A stretch of DNA of 64,000 bases from Chondrosia reniformis (Eukaryota; Porifera; Demospongiae; Chondrillida; Chondrillidae), in assembly GCA_947172415.1 (NCBI GenBank), contig OX359201.1, forward strand, positions 248,001 to 312,000, written 5' to 3'. Position numbers and translations under genes: made by a program. Position 1 is the first letter of the stretch. Every line of letters starts with the position of its first letter. Shown in pieces: positions 34,673 through 45,565 of the stretch. The notes beneath the pieces were generated by a model. It was given only the letters and a program-made list of their open reading frames with translations. It did not search any database and was not told where the DNA came from.

Positions 34673-35305
34673 TGTTCTGTCATCTCTTAAATAATTTTTT
34701 GATACAGTACACACCTCCTTCCATTCTGGAACAGCATCTGATTCTGACACAAATAACAAGGCATTAATAGATGGCTTTGATTCCTTCCATGCTGCCAAAG
34801 GGTCACTATCACTTGCAGCTTGATCTTGCTGTTCTTCCACCAACTGAACAAAGGTATCATCATCATAAGAAAATTCCTTCAACTATAATTGAAAAAGAAA
34901 ATGATTATGTAGATTTTAAAGATGGTTGAAATGATACAATACAATACACAAAATTTTCATTATCTACATATTTCAGAGAAAACTAACAAATGTTGCACTG
35001 TATTAATAGTCATTTAATATATAAAACTTCAACATTTAAAATGGCAAGAGGTATGTATCATACTTCAAATTAATGAGGATGGTTTACTTTATTGTTTTCG
35101 ATAAATAAATGACTTGCCTGCAATTTGCTAGTGTCAATATTACTGAGCCAAATTTCTTCTGTTGTCAAGAGGTCTTTTCTTTTTACTTTAAAAGTGCAGT
35201 CTCCTTCTTTACCATTATCTGCAAACACCATTAAATGGTCTGGCAAAGGAGGCTTGTGAGTTATTTGACATGGAACACCTTGCTGAAGAGAAACTATTCC
35301 CTTAG

Positions 35306-35405
35306 AGGAGGTACCAGAGGATGTACCAGTGGAGGTACCAGGGGAGGTACCAGGGGAGGTACAAGAGGAGGTACCAGAGGATGTTCCAGAGGAGGTATCA
35401 GACGA
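35306..35405. repeat. 12-bp coding minisatellite (GGTACC-containing), about 8 units
   Basis: Units of the type GAGGTACCAGGG; on the minus strand they encode Gly-Thr-Ser-Ser/Pro runs inside the GTPase-3 exon. The single SSGTS motif at this point in GTPases 1, 2 and the ankyrin gene is the likely seed. A longer array lies at 46440-46600. Confidence 0.9.
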
Positions 35406-37619
35406 TTCACTGGTTTCCCCTAGAAATTTATCTCCAAAGATTTTCTTGCTGACATATGATAGCCTTGTTTTTATTTCTTGACCTACTTCCATGACAGCTT
35501 TGCAAATTTGAGCAACGTCCCCAAGTGATTTCTTTACAAACGGACAAACTTCAAAATGACCTTCTTTCAGGATGAGGAAAACAGTTCTGCAATCACCCAC
35601 AAACTTCAAAGTTCTGTTGTTAGACTCAGAAAAGTTTGGTTCCCAATTTTGAAATGCAATACCTTCCTCAGGTTTTCTATCACTGATCATATCAACAGCC
35701 AATCTGTGAAATAGTCCAGTTGGTAGACAGTAACTTTTAACATCACGATCAAATGAGAACCGGAATGTAAAGCCGAGGTTAACAACACTGCTCTTACGGG
35801 GCAACTTTGTTTTAGCTGTTTCAGCTGCTGTTAGAGCAAGTGGAATGTAAAAGAGTTTCCCTTTAAATGCAGCAAGTCCAAAGTGCTCTAACATGGCAAG
35901 CATCCATGGCATTGCTGGTACCACATCTGGGTGGATTTTAAGCCAATCTGTGAACTCCTTCTTTGTGCAATCATCTACATTTATTTTGGCACTTTCCCAG
36001 TAATAACAGCATTGATGAAGCAAGGGCTTACGGTCATTGGAATAGTGCACTGTGAGCAATTTGGACACTTTTTCACAAAAGAATGTAGCATCTGTGCACA
36101 CCCAATCGTCACTCCCTGTCAACTTGGGATGATACACATAAAACCCAAGGCATCGGAAAAGGTGCAGGAAAACGATAAATTTAGCGTCTGTTGCATTTTG
36201 AGTGACTCTGAAAAATAAGCTCTTCAAGTCTTCATATTTCCATAGAAATCTCTTTTCGGTCTCTATGTAATGGGATACTAGCATGTGAAATACGAACCAG
36301 GCCTTTGGTACTGGCAGCTGGAGACCTGCCTCTTCTTTAGACAAGTGCCTGCGCAGGAGGTTAACCATTCGAATAGACTCTTCATTCTCCTCTTCTGTTC
36401 CAACTAAGTGGCTGTCTAAGAGATAGTATATTTGGATTGCATCAGGATAGCATAAATTCCTTTCATATGGCTTGTTTTTCAACCTATACTCTCTATAGTT
36501 TCAGTGTTTCTATCCTCCATATCTGCAGCTTTACCACTTCCCAATTTGATTAATTCATTCCTATGGGTCCCAACTAAGAAGAGACGAAGAGGTGGTCTCT
36601 TTGCTTCTTGTAATTCTGAAGAGCGTTTGAGTGACATTGTGCATGCTGCAGTGAAGGACTGCTCCATCAGGTCTATACTAGACTGGGTGTTGTCTTGCTC
36701 AATATCACCTTTCCCATCAGGATTGAGTGCATTGGTGTATGTATCTGTGAGATCCCTGGATGACTTGAAGACCTGCACAAATTTGCATTAAAAGTCAAGC
36801 AGGAGTGGTAGAGCATTCTGAAAGGCAGGCTGGCCTCCCGTGTCCAGGAGGAATACAAAGGTTTGGTCCTGAATACTCATTTCTTCTCCACTCCCCAGCT
36901 TCTCAATGATATTTGCAATGGCTGCTTCAATATTGCCTCCAGCATTGGATGATTCTACCTCACCTGTATCCATTTCTGACCCCTCGAGATCGTCTCTAAA
37001 GCTACCTGTGTTTGGCAAAAGGCTTTGACTATAATCTGCTGCCTTCTCATTTTGCCCCAGCTTTAAATTAATTCTGGTGTCTATCTCCTTATTAGTTTCA
37101 GATGAGTTTTGTGCTCTATATATATATTTACTAAATTCATCGTCACTTATTACGCTCCAAGGGGTAGCCGATTCAACGTTTTTAATTGCCTTCATCACAG
37201 TTGCCACTTTTACTTTTTCCATCAGTGGAGTGCTTTGTTTGTCTTCTCTCACCTTGTTGTAGAGCAAGATGTAAATGAGCGAGGATTTACCAGTTCGAGA
37301 GGAACCAGTGAACACATTTCTGGTCACTTTTAGATAAACAGATCCAGACACTGATAATTCCTTTTGAACCTCCTGTATATATAGGACAAAGCAATGCAGT
37401 AACAATGCATGCAATTCTCTGTTTAATCAACAAACATTGCATACAGTACATGGTATGCATACATGTACAGTTGATATAAATTCTCTTCTAACATGTTTGC
37501 TATCAATGTACTGTATAAATAATGTAAGAAAACATAAGTAACACATTTCTGTATATACCACTGTACCTTAAGATTGCTGACTTCCTGTTTTGGGTCATCA
37601 ATGAGCTTCAGAGAACCAC

Positions 37620-39345
37620 CTGATGTCTTTTTGTGTGTGTTGACAGCATACCCCTTTCATGGTGCATTCGAACCAGGTTGAATTCAGGTACATAGGATGA
37701 ACTTGCATGGGTTTCAACTTAACTTGCAAAAACATGGCATTCAAGATATACTGATGTTATTGTTGACAAGAGTTGATCTTAAAAGGTGATATTCACAGCA
37801 TGCAACGACAGCTACAGCGACTCAGAAAAATGATGGCAGTTTTTCTGATATCTTTCAAAATGAAATTTCTTTCGTATCCAATAACTGCTGCTGAATGGTC
37901 TTATCAGCTGTACTGCTATTTTTAGCTGTGGCAGCCCCTACCTTATATTGTTTTCATTTGCCGATTACGTTGTACGGCTTCATGTTACGGAAAGATATAT
38001 ATCTATATATATATAATACGGGTTCATATGCAACTATTGTAACACTTAATTTATACGTCAATACATCGTTTCTGTTACATCTCAAACTGATTACATTTAC
38101 TACAAATATATAGACTATGTTTACATCTCTATACAAAAATATATTCTGTATAAAGGAAAACAAGCTAGAAACGAAAGAACATTGCTAAAGGTTAATTAAC
38201 AGGGTATGTACGTATACTCCAGCAGACCTCTTCAGTCAGTTCCCTATACATGTAAACACATGACTTAAAGAACAATTAGTAGTGAAAGAAAGTGACATGC
38301 ATGCAGTATTCTTACATTTTTCTCCTAATGTATATCCTTCATCTTCACCTTGCCCATCAGGGTTATCTTGTTGCTGCTCTACTATACAGAATAGTGTGGA
38401 ACTTCATACGTACACAACAGCCATTTGCAAAATAGGATTAATGCAATTATAAAATTAAGATGCAGTGAGGTTAACCTTGAACATTTAGTATACATATACA
38501 TATATACCTCTAGAACATGCTGCATTATCAGCTAACTTACTGTTCTGATCTGCCTCTTCATTTAGTTTCCTTTCTATACAGAGAATATATACTTGACTTC
38601 AAAACAACACTGCATTACAAAGCATGCTAATGTACGTAGGTATATGTGTATATACTTATTCTCAGCTCTTGGGCAGTGTCACCAAATCCATGTTTTTGCA
38701 AATTGTGGCATTCAGGAAGCTTTAGTTAACGAAGCTTCTCTGTCGTTATTTATAAAATTCAGGACACTTAAGCGTCCTCAATCATTAAGATTATGAATAC
38801 TTATTTTAAATCTCAACGAAGTGGCCAAGTAGTTCAAGTTAATTCGGGGGGCAGCAGCCCCACGAGTTTTTAAACTCGAAATACTTGTTTATCTGTCCAT
38901 GCAAATTCATCCATGATCCGCCAACACTGTATGGTTGAGCTCACATTTGAAAATCAAGTTGAATTCACTTTTAAAACTTGTATAATATGAATGCTTAACT
39001 CTTATATAGTCACTAAAATGCATTGCAAAAGTCATTCATTTGTTCTGAAATACAGTGCTAGTGACACTCAATTAAAATAACTAATTGTTACTGTTTCACG
39101 CACAAAGACAACAACAAACATCAGCCACAATCACCAAATCTCAAGGTTGACCTGTTGCCTTCAAAGACATTCATGTATATACCAAAATGGCTGCATGACA
39201 CCACACCTTTTATGCATGCATACCTTCAGGAGACCACTCTGTAGGTAGAAGGTTCTACTGTGTTCCCAGTTCATTTGAAATTACAAGTAACAAACATTAT
39301 AATCAAAATAGACACTGATACTTCTCTAACTCATTCAATGCATAC
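37620..39345. other. Introns of GTPase 3 with copied upstream DNA
   Basis: Holds the block shared with 9200-9560 and 48830-49500 (tcagctgtactgctattttt, ggcagcccctaccttatatt). It also holds a probable 65-base exon 38383-38319 (QQQDNPDGQGEDEGY), a possible exon near 38570-38545 (KLNEEADQN), and a stretch shared with 13150-13540. No separate gene seen. Confidence 0.5.
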
Positions 39346-39753
39346 CTTCAGGAGACTCTGTCTGGTGTAGTTGGGTAGATGTGATTCCCAATAGTACAAA
39401 AGCAACTTTTTGAAATCCACTATTATTCAATGCTTGATAAAGCTGGTACAACGTAGCTTTACCTCGTTGTTCATCCCTCCATGATTTCAAGGATGTGTAG
39501 AAGGCGTAAGATGCCACATATTTAGCTGATTCTGCAATGACACCTTTACTAACTCCTAAATGTCTGCACACTTGCATCCACTTATTAACTGCTCTAGAAT
39601 TAGCTACATACTTAAGATGTTCAGGTGTCACTCTCTCAGTATCTGCAATAAGAGTGCATTTAATACTTGAACTATTCTATCAGCTAGTCAGTTAGACTTA
39701 AAGTTGAACATTGGTCACTTACTATCAGGGAACCCTGAGATCACACGGGCCAT

Positions 39754-40402
39754 GTTAGCCTCCCAATTCTAAGTATATATATACACATATATATGTAGAA
39801 GAGTTAGACAGTACAGTGCAATCTGCTAACAATCAAATATATAGTGTTTTCTGAAAATGTCATGTTTCTTCAAGCACATCTACAAAAATAACATGGCTAC
39901 CTTCCTTAGAGAAGGGCAAGACTGCCATGCACCTATAAATGGAAATCAGGACCGAATACTTGGAATCATTCGTATACAAGCTTGTACCCTCAAGCGCAAT
40001 ATTGTTTTCGAGACCATATTTCCGTTCACTGATTGATCACTGGATTCCAAATAAAGGCATAGTATGGAAACGTAAATTATCGCGGCCGAAAAATGATTTA
40101 CCAAAGAGCAGTGGGGCTGGTAGGGTTTAATAGTCAATACTTCAAGTTTCAGACACATTTTAAAGGAGACATGTATAGCTATATATGAAGGAGATTTGGT
40201 GGACATCCTTCGATATTCCACTTGATTACAGTGCTTTGACCTAATATCGATCATATCGGCCGAAAATATCGATTTTCAGCCACCCTCTTCAATCGTCTCT
40301 AGCGCAAAGATGCCATGAGATAGAAATTCCTGATTGCGCACACTATGTTCTCCCAGAAAGGCCTGTGTTATGATGTTTATTTAAAGTTTATAGCTTTCGT
40401 AC
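39754..40402. other. 5' flank of GTPase 3
   Basis: Nearly identical to 49925-50590, so it belongs to the recent module duplication. It contains ctataaatgg near 39931 on the plus strand and a conserved 63-codon plus-strand frame (39939-40130) that exists in both copies only because the copies are almost identical. I do not call it a gene. A putative first exon of GTPase 3 ends at 39723. Confidence 0.5.
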
Positions 40403-41032
40403 ATGAATCATACAACACCTTTGCTTGTAGGATTCATGCATAAATAATTCTTCACTGTGTAACATCCTTTTCTTGTTTCTGTGCTTTTTGTGCCATCCCT
40501 ACATCTTCTACTATTTTTGTAGAAAATTTTTATTGTTCTCTAGTTTCTGTACTTTTTATGGAGCATAAGCTAGGAATTAGATAATATACAATTTTTGGTT
40601 TCGCAATCTTCGACTGAACATGACGTCATTAAAATGGCGAATTTATTGAAGCCTTGACTCTTGGGCCACGAAAACCGTCATGCTCAATAATAACGTTATC
40701 GCTCTCGCTTCTACAAAAGAATACAGCGCGGAAAATTCGGAGTATTTTCGCTTAAGAAGTAGCCCGAAAGCTTATTTTCTTGTTTAGTTACAGCGGGCGA
40801 AGATGAAGAAGAAAACGAAAATGGGATATTTCAAAGTTCGTTCATTTGCTAGCGGAACACGGTCGCTTGCCTTAAAGGCCAATTTATAGCATGGCTGGTC
40901 TATTTTTAACTATACATAGCCTTTTTTCGGCAGTTTTCAGCCTATTTCGGATTTTTACTCCTATATCAATGTATAGGCAAAACGAAACAACCGGTACCAT
41001 CCCTACATATAGAGTACTACCGTACTCTCTGA
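40403..41032 (+). mobile_element. Helitron-like non-autonomous element
   Basis: Forward copy. From its 5' side it has a short loop region (catgaatcatacaac, 40403), one arm of the foldback seen at 19232, an internal region with tgacgtcattaaaatggcg and a gaagatgaagaag tract, and the 3' hairpin AGAGTACtaccGTACTCT followed by CTGA and a host T. Nearly identical to 50591-51230, with which it was duplicated as part of the module. Confidence 0.62.
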
Positions 41033-41178
41033 TAATCAGCTCTAGCTCCAAGAAGGATGTCATATTGATCGCTTAGCATGACTGATTCACTTACGGACGT
41101 ATCATTGCTGGCCATTAGGACTACAGAACATCAAATCGATCCAACTAACTGATGAGCACAGAAGAATCACTTTCACTT

Positions 41179-41330
41179 AAAACTGGGCGTTTTCGTATGG
41201 CACAATGTTAATCTTAGACAGACCCATATATGGGGTGCAACTATATTAAGAATTTACCAATTTTGGAATGATTATTTGCATAAATATGCATTTTAAGTAC
41301 AGATATATAATGATATTAATCTTTGTCTTT
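41179..41330. repeat. 150-bp interspersed repeat (about ten copies in the window)
   Basis: Starts aaactgggcgttttcg and runs through ccaattttggaatgattatt and ttgcataaatatgc to about aagta. Copies lie near 15866, 27465 (interrupted), 29161, 31745, 41179, 42948, 51376, 53601, 56224 and 57944, all in the same orientation. They always precede a piece of the fusion gene's terminal exon, so they are probably its 3' flank carried along by duplication and not a transposon. Confidence 0.75.
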
Positions 41331-41515
41331 TTTCAGTAATGGTGGAGGTACTCTAATTGGTGCACACTAACAGAGTTTGCCAGCTTCATTACACATAAAT
41401 GTAGAGCCTGATGCTATTTGTTGAATGTCACATGTGGAGAATTTGCAATTGTAGTGATCACATATAGACACCCATTATTATTCCCAAGGCAAATCAAAAG
41501 AAATATGGTCAACCA

Positions 41516-42736
41516 CTATTGGTATGCATTGAGAAAGCCACTGATTATAAAGTCTGTGGACCTAAATCCAATTAGTGCTCCTATCACAACACCTGCCACC
41601 AAAAATGGATAGGTGATGTAGAAGAAGAGTAAAACCAACAAACTGATTATTCCGTATCTTCTTGCTTCTCTTATCTTCTGTTTCTCCTTCTTTACAATAC
41701 CCTAAAAACATGTTAATAGAAAACACCTATTATTGGCTTATCATAAGATTAACATTTACAGTTGAAGAACAAGTACGTAATTAATTTTTTAGGTAATATT
41801 GATATTAATTAGACTCTCTGTCATTGATAGTGAGATTCTGAAATTATGATACAGCCAAGAGAAAGGGTCCAATTTTAGATAGTCCATTAGAGACTGAAAG
41901 ATTTGAGGGACAGTAACAACTGGATCTTGCATCATGTAAGCACATCACGACACTGCAGGTCTTATGATGGAAAAACTAGAGAAGCTTATATAATTCTTAG
42001 CCAATAAACTGCATGTGTCATTGCAAGTTTGGTCATAAGTTTTTCAGCAAGTTTCAAGTTTTTTAGATACGTATGCCAGATGACTTTAAATTATAGGTAT
42101 AGCCAATTGCAGTACAATTGCAGTACATATTATAATTAATTTTAAAACAGGAGACAATTTTTAGTACTATATATATACACATGTACATGAAAAATCTAAG
42201 ATACCATTTTCCTACATGCTATATGCCTATTCTGTAAAAGAGCCTATAGGGGAACTAAACCTGAAGAGAGCTTTTGGATGAGGATACAGCAGTCTTTTCT
42301 TCCTTTTTTTATCTTCTTCTCTACTGGGCCAGACAGCCGTTTCTGGGAATTCCATGCACATGTACATGTATTCTGTACATGGCAAATATAGCTCAGTGGC
42401 AGAGCTATGGCGGCTATAACTAATAGATACCAGCAAATCCCTTCTTGTTTTTTCCTCTTCATAATGTTTGAGAATGATTATAATTACTTGTGATTTGATT
42501 ATGTATTCACATATTAGCAGAAAACACTCACAGCAGTAGCCAATCCAATGGCTGGAAGCAAGCAAAACAAACCTGGCAACCAAAACAACACAGTTGAGAA
42601 GATTATAATCGTGACAATCCCAAGTATAAGTGCATATGATGGTATACTTGTAGAGATATTAGACACAGTTGTTTGGGAGCTGCTGGTAGTAATAATTCTG
42701 TATGTGACTATTAACATCTCCAACTTTACTATCCAT
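41516..42736 (-). pseudogene. CD225-like gene, copy 2, with deleted N-terminus
   Basis: Exons 42736-42532 and 41701-41516. The start MDSKVGDVNSHIQNY is kept. After it, the proline-rich and repeat region is gone: the sequence jumps directly to the serine-rich lead before the first membrane segment. The joint shifts the frame, giving a stop after about 25 codons. Both membrane segments are otherwise intact in the other frame (ALILGIVTIIIFSTVLFWLP; IISLLVLLFFYITYPFLVAG). A shorter protein starting at another codon is possible but unsupported. Confidence 0.65.
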
Positions 42737-43084
42737 AATATGGCAAAAAATAACATCTTATATACCACAAAGGATTCTCGTTTCCACTACGCTATGACGA
42801 GTAAAATTAATAGACAGGTAATGGTATCTCCGTGTTTCTCGGGCGTTAAGTTTACTTAAATGACTCTCTAATTAAATTTTTCGTAGACGTAACAAATATG
42901 TATGTTTATACATAACACGCAGAGTGTTGATTATGTAAGAACACTAAAAACTGGGCGTTTTTGCATGGCACAATGCTAATCTTAGACCAATCCATACATG
43001 CAACTATAATAAGACTTGACCAATTTTGGAATGATTTCTTTGTATAAATATATATCCATTTAAAGTACGTATTATATACAAACA
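42737..43084. other. Spacer between CD225-like copy 2 and fusion gene copy 2
   Basis: Contains the conserved flank tctcgggcgttaagtttact (42837) and the 150-bp interspersed repeat (42948-43080). No coding sequence seen. Confidence 0.6.
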
Positions 43085-43255
43085 TCATTTTAATCTTTGT
43101 CTCTTTTCAGTTACACTAGCAGTGGGTGGAGGTACTCTAATTGGTGCACACTCTAGTGAAGTCACACGTCTATAGATTGTATGTTTGGGCTGTCTGCTGG
43201 AGAATGAACATGGAGTAACAGTCATCTCCCCCTCCCCACCAGGGTGGGGTGGAGA

Positions 43256-43496
43256 GTAGGTGGGAGGGGAGTTGGTGGAAGGGGAGTTGGTGGGAGGGGA
43301 GTTGGTGGGAGGAGTGGTGGGAGGAGTGTTGGTGGGAGGGGAGTTGGTGGGAGGGGAGTAGGTGGGAGGGGAGTTGGTGGGAGGGGAGTAGGTGGGAGGG
43401 GAGTTGGTGGGAGGGGAGTTGGTGGGAGGGGAGTTGGTGGGAGGGGAGTTGGTGGGAGGGGAGTTGGTGGGAGGGGAGTTGGTGGGAGGGGAGTGG
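43256..43496. repeat. 15-bp G-rich minisatellite (unit TTGGTGGGAGGGGAG), about 16 units
   Basis: G-rich on the plus strand, C-rich in the sense strand of the minus-strand gene. It corresponds to about two units at 33005-33030 and about 51 at 59196-59970. Because the unit is 15 bp, it is open in most frames; the NSPPT and VGGRG frames are spurious unless the intron is retained. Confidence 0.95.
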
Positions 43497-43606
43497 GCAG
43501 GAGAGGAATAATATATAAAGCAAGAATAAAAGGACTTCAATTCACTCACTTTCTGTTTCTTCCTCCTTGATGACTGCTTGGGCACCCTGATGTAAAATGG
43601 AGTAAA

Positions 43607-43799
43607 CACAGGAATCAAATTTCAGGTTTCAAATGGCATGAAACCAATTTGAACAGCCAGGTTTCAAAGGGTGCTCAAATATCTACTAATAGATTAATTT
43701 CACTAGTTTCAAATTTTAACAGCCCCCTTTCCGAGTGTTATACATATGTAGTTTCTACATAGGTTTCATGCCTTCTGAAACCTGAAATTTGATCCTGTG
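43607..43799. mobile_element. 193-bp MITE with about 36-bp inverted ends and AAA target duplication
   Basis: Left end CACAGGAATCAAATTTCAGG, right end CCTGAAATTTGATCCTGTG; the inverted match continues inward to GGCATGAAACC. AAA flanks both sides (43604-43606 and 43800-43802). The empty site is seen at 33110-33125 and 60070-60080 (gagtaaagtcgtaatcac). A 3-bp duplication would suit the PIF/Harbinger superfamily, but the family is not established. Confidence 0.85.
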
Positions 43800-44915
43800 A
43801 AAGTTGTAATCACTATAGCTATAGGTGTCATTGGGAATTAATGAATAGGGACATACTCACGTGTGGGTGTGGTCAGTGTGGACACTCCCCTTGCTAAAGA
43901 GGCTATCCAATAGTCTCACAAACTCAGTTTACAGTAGAGGCTGGCCTGACAAGTACCACTCAATCACATTCACCTTGTCCACGGAGAGAAGAGGCACTAG
44001 AATGTCACCCACTGTAAAGTGCTCCCGAACCTGCAGCTTCATTGCATAAAGAGCTGCCTCCTTGAAGGCCTCTCCACTGGACAAGGTACACCTCACAGCA
44101 TCAACACGATCAGGTAGGGGAGCTTCTGGTAACTGGAACACTTTGATAATGTCATCAATGTAGTGAGGGAGAAGGGTGGGGATTAAATAGAGTACTTGCT
44201 GCTGACACTCGCTTGGAACACTCTCAAGGTTTTGATCCATTTTCACAATCTCTGCAAACTGGCCCAGCACAGCTCGAGGTAGACAGTGCTGTCCTTTTAG
44301 TCCTCCTCTTCCGCTGTGCCTTATTACATACACCAGAAAGTGGTAGGGAAAAAGACACTGTCTTAAGGTGTCCTTGATCTCAGAGCGGACCTCGGGAGAA
44401 GGAAGGTTCTTGTGGGACAACCACAGTTTCTTTAAACTGGACAAGTGACTTGCATACTATAGAGAGTCCTCTGATTTCCTGGCATCTGATTGGTCGGTTG
44501 GTATTGCTTCACCATCCGACTCCCATCCATTACTCTCACCTTTGACCTCATCATCACCAGTCACCAGATCCGGTGAGGTGGATACAGTACTAGTAAGATC
44601 TACAAGTGGGCGTGGCCCTAAAGGTGGGCGTAGTCCCGGCCTCAAAGTGGGAGTGGTACTTAATTGAAATCTCATTGGATGCTGTTGAGCTATAGCATAC
44701 AGTGGCATGGAAGTGAGGACGAGAGGAGGAGTTGTGGAGATACCTCTGGGACGCCACAGGGAGGATGTGGGTAAGCGAGGAGAGAGGGAGGACGGCTGCA
44801 GCTGGCGGAGTTGGTTTGTGGTGATTGAAGGGTCTTCCTCATTGCCGCTGGAGCCACTATGTATACTCGAGCTATCGTACTCGTTCTCTGATCCAAAGTC
44901 CCACGTGTTATCCAT

Positions 44916-45231
44916 CACACACCATGTGGTCCAGCGCGACCTGTTAAAGTGTTTTGGCGATTATATAGAACAATTTACAAAGGTCTCCGCCATTTGTAAT
45001 GACATCATTCTTGGGCCTATTTATGAAGCGCTACATGTTTTGATGTAGCACGTCGCATGGGCAATTGTATGTAATTGAGGTAGATAGCGCTAGCACATGT
45101 AGCATTAAGCAAATTTAATAACAATTCATAAAAGTTACATTAAAGAATTTACATTGTTAAAAAATGACAAATTTCATGGAATAAAATGGATGACATTGGT
45201 GAGAGACTCTGATGTTTAGATGGGGCAGTAC
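44916..45231 (-). promoter_or_regulatory. Promoter-side spacer of fusion gene copy 2
   Basis: Equivalent to 4766-5096, with a TATATAA-type motif on the minus strand near 44965. AT-rich, no frame. Confidence 0.3.
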
Positions 45232-45526
45232 AGGAGGTGAGGAGTGATGTAGCAGGTGAGGAGTGACGTAGCAGGTGAGTAGTGACGTAGCAGGTGAGGA
45301 GTGACGTAACAGGTGAGGAGTGACGTAGCAGGTGAGGAGTGACGTAGTAGGTGAGGAGTGATGTAGCAGGTGAGGAGTGACGTAGCAGGTGAGGATTGAC
45401 GTAGCAGGTGAGGATTGACGTAGCAGGTGAGGAGTGATGTAGCAGGTGAGGATTGAGGTAGCAGGTGAGGATTGACGTAGTAGGCGAGGATTGACATAGC
45501 AGGTGAGGAGTGACGTAGCAGGTGAG
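45232..45526. repeat. 19-bp minisatellite, about 15 units
   Basis: Same unit as 5097-5372 with good conservation of TGACGTAGCAGGTGAGGA. It lies about 320 bp upstream of the EXD3-N start at 44915 and directly after the DEATH exon ending at 45566. Long antisense frames over it are spurious. Confidence 0.95.
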
Positions 45527-45565
45527 GAACAAGGCTGATTGTGTAGAATTTCATACCAAATGTCC

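Larger units (their letters stand above)
34568..39753 (-). pseudogene. Death-fold GTPase 3 (DEATH-GTPase-DEATH), decayed
   Basis: Exons by homology: a start-like exon near 39753-39723 (MARVISGFPD), DEATH 39642-39346, linkers near 38383-38319 and 37619-37567, GTPase exon 37372-35118 and a 3' exon 34882-34568. The first DEATH (VNKWMQVCRHLGVSKGVIAE) is intact. In the GTPase exon, the P-loop GSSRTGKS and LLDTGGQ are kept. A stop follows LLLDF (near 36790, where paralogues read FPCNF), and a frameshift follows near 36480. The exon ends at a GC donor. The 3' exon (LKEFSYDDDTFVQLVEEQQD) keeps only the start of its DEATH domain; a deletion joins it to the region before the minisatellite. The gene has at least three lesions and is probably not making a full protein; sequence errors could explain single ones. 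Confidence 0.65.
43085..44915 (-). pseudogene. EXD3-N fusion gene copy 2, decayed
   Basis: The EXD3-N exon 44915-43861 keeps its start (MDNTWDFGSENEYDSSSI). It has a stop after KSEDSL where paralogues read KSEDSLMYASH, and a second stop where paralogues read LLQTEF. The small basic exon near 43570 (KQSSRRKKQK) is kept with a good GTGAGT donor. The middle exons seen at 32991-32600 are missing: the 15-bp minisatellite runs directly into the terminal exon (PPHPGGEGEMTVTPCSFSS to RVPPPTASVTEKRQRLK). A 193-bp MITE lies in the first intron. Confidence 0.7.

Noticed and set aside
39939-40130. 63-codon plus-strand frame present twice (also 50128-50319)
   Set aside because: The two copies are part of a near-identical segmental duplication, so conservation is not evidence of coding. 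No splice or domain support.
42385-42405. tRNA-like D-arm (TAGCTCAGTGGCAGAGC) in CD225-like introns
   Set aside because: The anticodon stem does not pair, there is no proper T-arm, and the acceptor stem has no partner. Copies at 30420, 42385, 52444 and 54938 are only duplicated intron sequence.
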